A stretch of 31,857 nucleotides of DNA. Source: JBOFDK01 sp051656485 (lineage in GTDB: Bacteria > Bacillota > Clostridia > Lachnospirales > Cellulosilyticaceae). The notes beneath the pieces are model-generated. The model searched no databases and was not told the DNA's origin. It worked only from the letters and a program-made list of their open reading frames with translations. Position numbers and translations under genes: made by a program. The stretch covers positions 1-31,857 of the forward strand of contig JBOGBZ010000130.1 of the NCBI GenBank assembly GCA_051656485.1, in the 5' to 3' direction. Position 1 is the first letter of the stretch; each line of letters opens with the position of its first letter. Shown here in pieces: positions 31,685 through 31,857 of this stretch.

Positions 31685-31857
31685 ATGGCGGCTACAGGAA
31701 CGCAATTTAATCCAGATAAATTTCATAAATCGCAGCTTAAGTTTCACTTCATATTGGTTCCATTATCAGTGTTAATGATATTACCTATTATCTATATCTT
31801 TTCAACTGCATTTAAACCAATTGATGAACTTTTCGCTTTCCCACCAACTATTTTAGT
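31685..31857 (+). CDS. Sugar ABC transporter permease, MalG/UgpE type (partial)
   Basis: The first 57 codons are visible; the gene runs off the window. It begins MAATGTQFNPDKFHKSQ, then a first TM helix (about 20-40) and the family signature after it, FSTAFKPIDELFAFPPT, matching the SFKPxxExFxxPP pattern of MalG-type permeases. RBS AGGAGG (31672-31677) lies 7 bases before ATG. It pairs with the preceding permease. What follows beyond 31857 cannot be seen. Confidence 0.92.
   Translation, partial: MAATGTQFNPDKFHKSQLKFHFILVPLSVLMILPIIYIFSTAFKPIDELFAFPPTIL

Noticed and set aside
1..31857. CRISPR arrays, tRNA/rRNA genes, insertion sequences, prophage or integration sites
   Set aside because: No regular spaced repeats, cloverleaf or rRNA signatures, transposase/integrase motifs or flanking terminal repeats were seen.

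Overview
The window is AT-rich, low-GC Firmicute DNA with strong AGGAGG-type ribosome binding sites, consensus TTGACA/TATAAT promoters and intrinsic terminators. Gene content points to an anaerobic, sugar-fermenting, chemotactic clostridium: a pyruvate formate-lyase, a CarD-family regulator, a YtrA-type GntR regulator, a methyl-accepting chemotaxis protein and a large cytosolic glycosidase cluster with ABC sugar importers. A plant-fibre-degrading Lachnospiraceae such as Cellulosilyticum would fit, but that is inference; no rRNA or other taxonomic marker is present.

Left part (1-12.2 kb), housekeeping and sensing. An ABC ATPase and an FtsX-type permease overlap by one base and are followed by a terminator, then an OmpR-type response regulator and a histidine kinase. 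A cold-shock protein gene follows, with a consensus promoter and a leader of about 130 nt that folds into a very long terminator-like hairpin. Next are a CarD-like regulator and pyruvate formate-lyase. A GntR/YtrA regulator, ABC ATPase and ABC-2 permease form a small overlapping operon. A 15-bp palindrome in the GntR promoter recurs (13/15) just downstream of the formate-lyase promoter, which suggests a shared regulator. A six-TM chemotaxis receptor and a convergent 63-codon ORF of unknown function close this part.

Right part (12.5-31.9 kb), carbohydrate utilisation. Unit A is a lipoprotein sugar-binding protein followed, after a terminator, by a PF10091/GH144-like enzyme, a GH35/GH42-like enzyme, a GH3 beta-glucosidase, a GH31 enzyme, a Gfo/Idh/MocA oxidoreductase and an Eis-like GNAT acetyltransferase. 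All these enzymes lack signal peptides. A convergent LacI-family regulator follows. Unit B reads divergently from lacI: a paralogous binding protein, again followed by a terminator, a 971-aa membrane-anchored protein fusing beta-sandwich domains to a second solute-binding domain, and two MalF/MalG-type permeases, the last cut by the window edge. Promoters of both units carry a nearly identical 23-bp element directly after the -10 box, so both are probably controlled together, most simply by the adjacent LacI protein.

My working model is import of oligosaccharides through unit B and full depolymerisation in the cytosol by unit A. The PF10091 enzyme together with GH35 and GH3 suggests beta-1,2-glucan (sophoro-oligosaccharides) as substrate; xyloglucan oligosaccharides are the main alternative because GH31+GH35+GH3 is the classical trio for them. 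The substrate cannot be settled from sequence reading alone.
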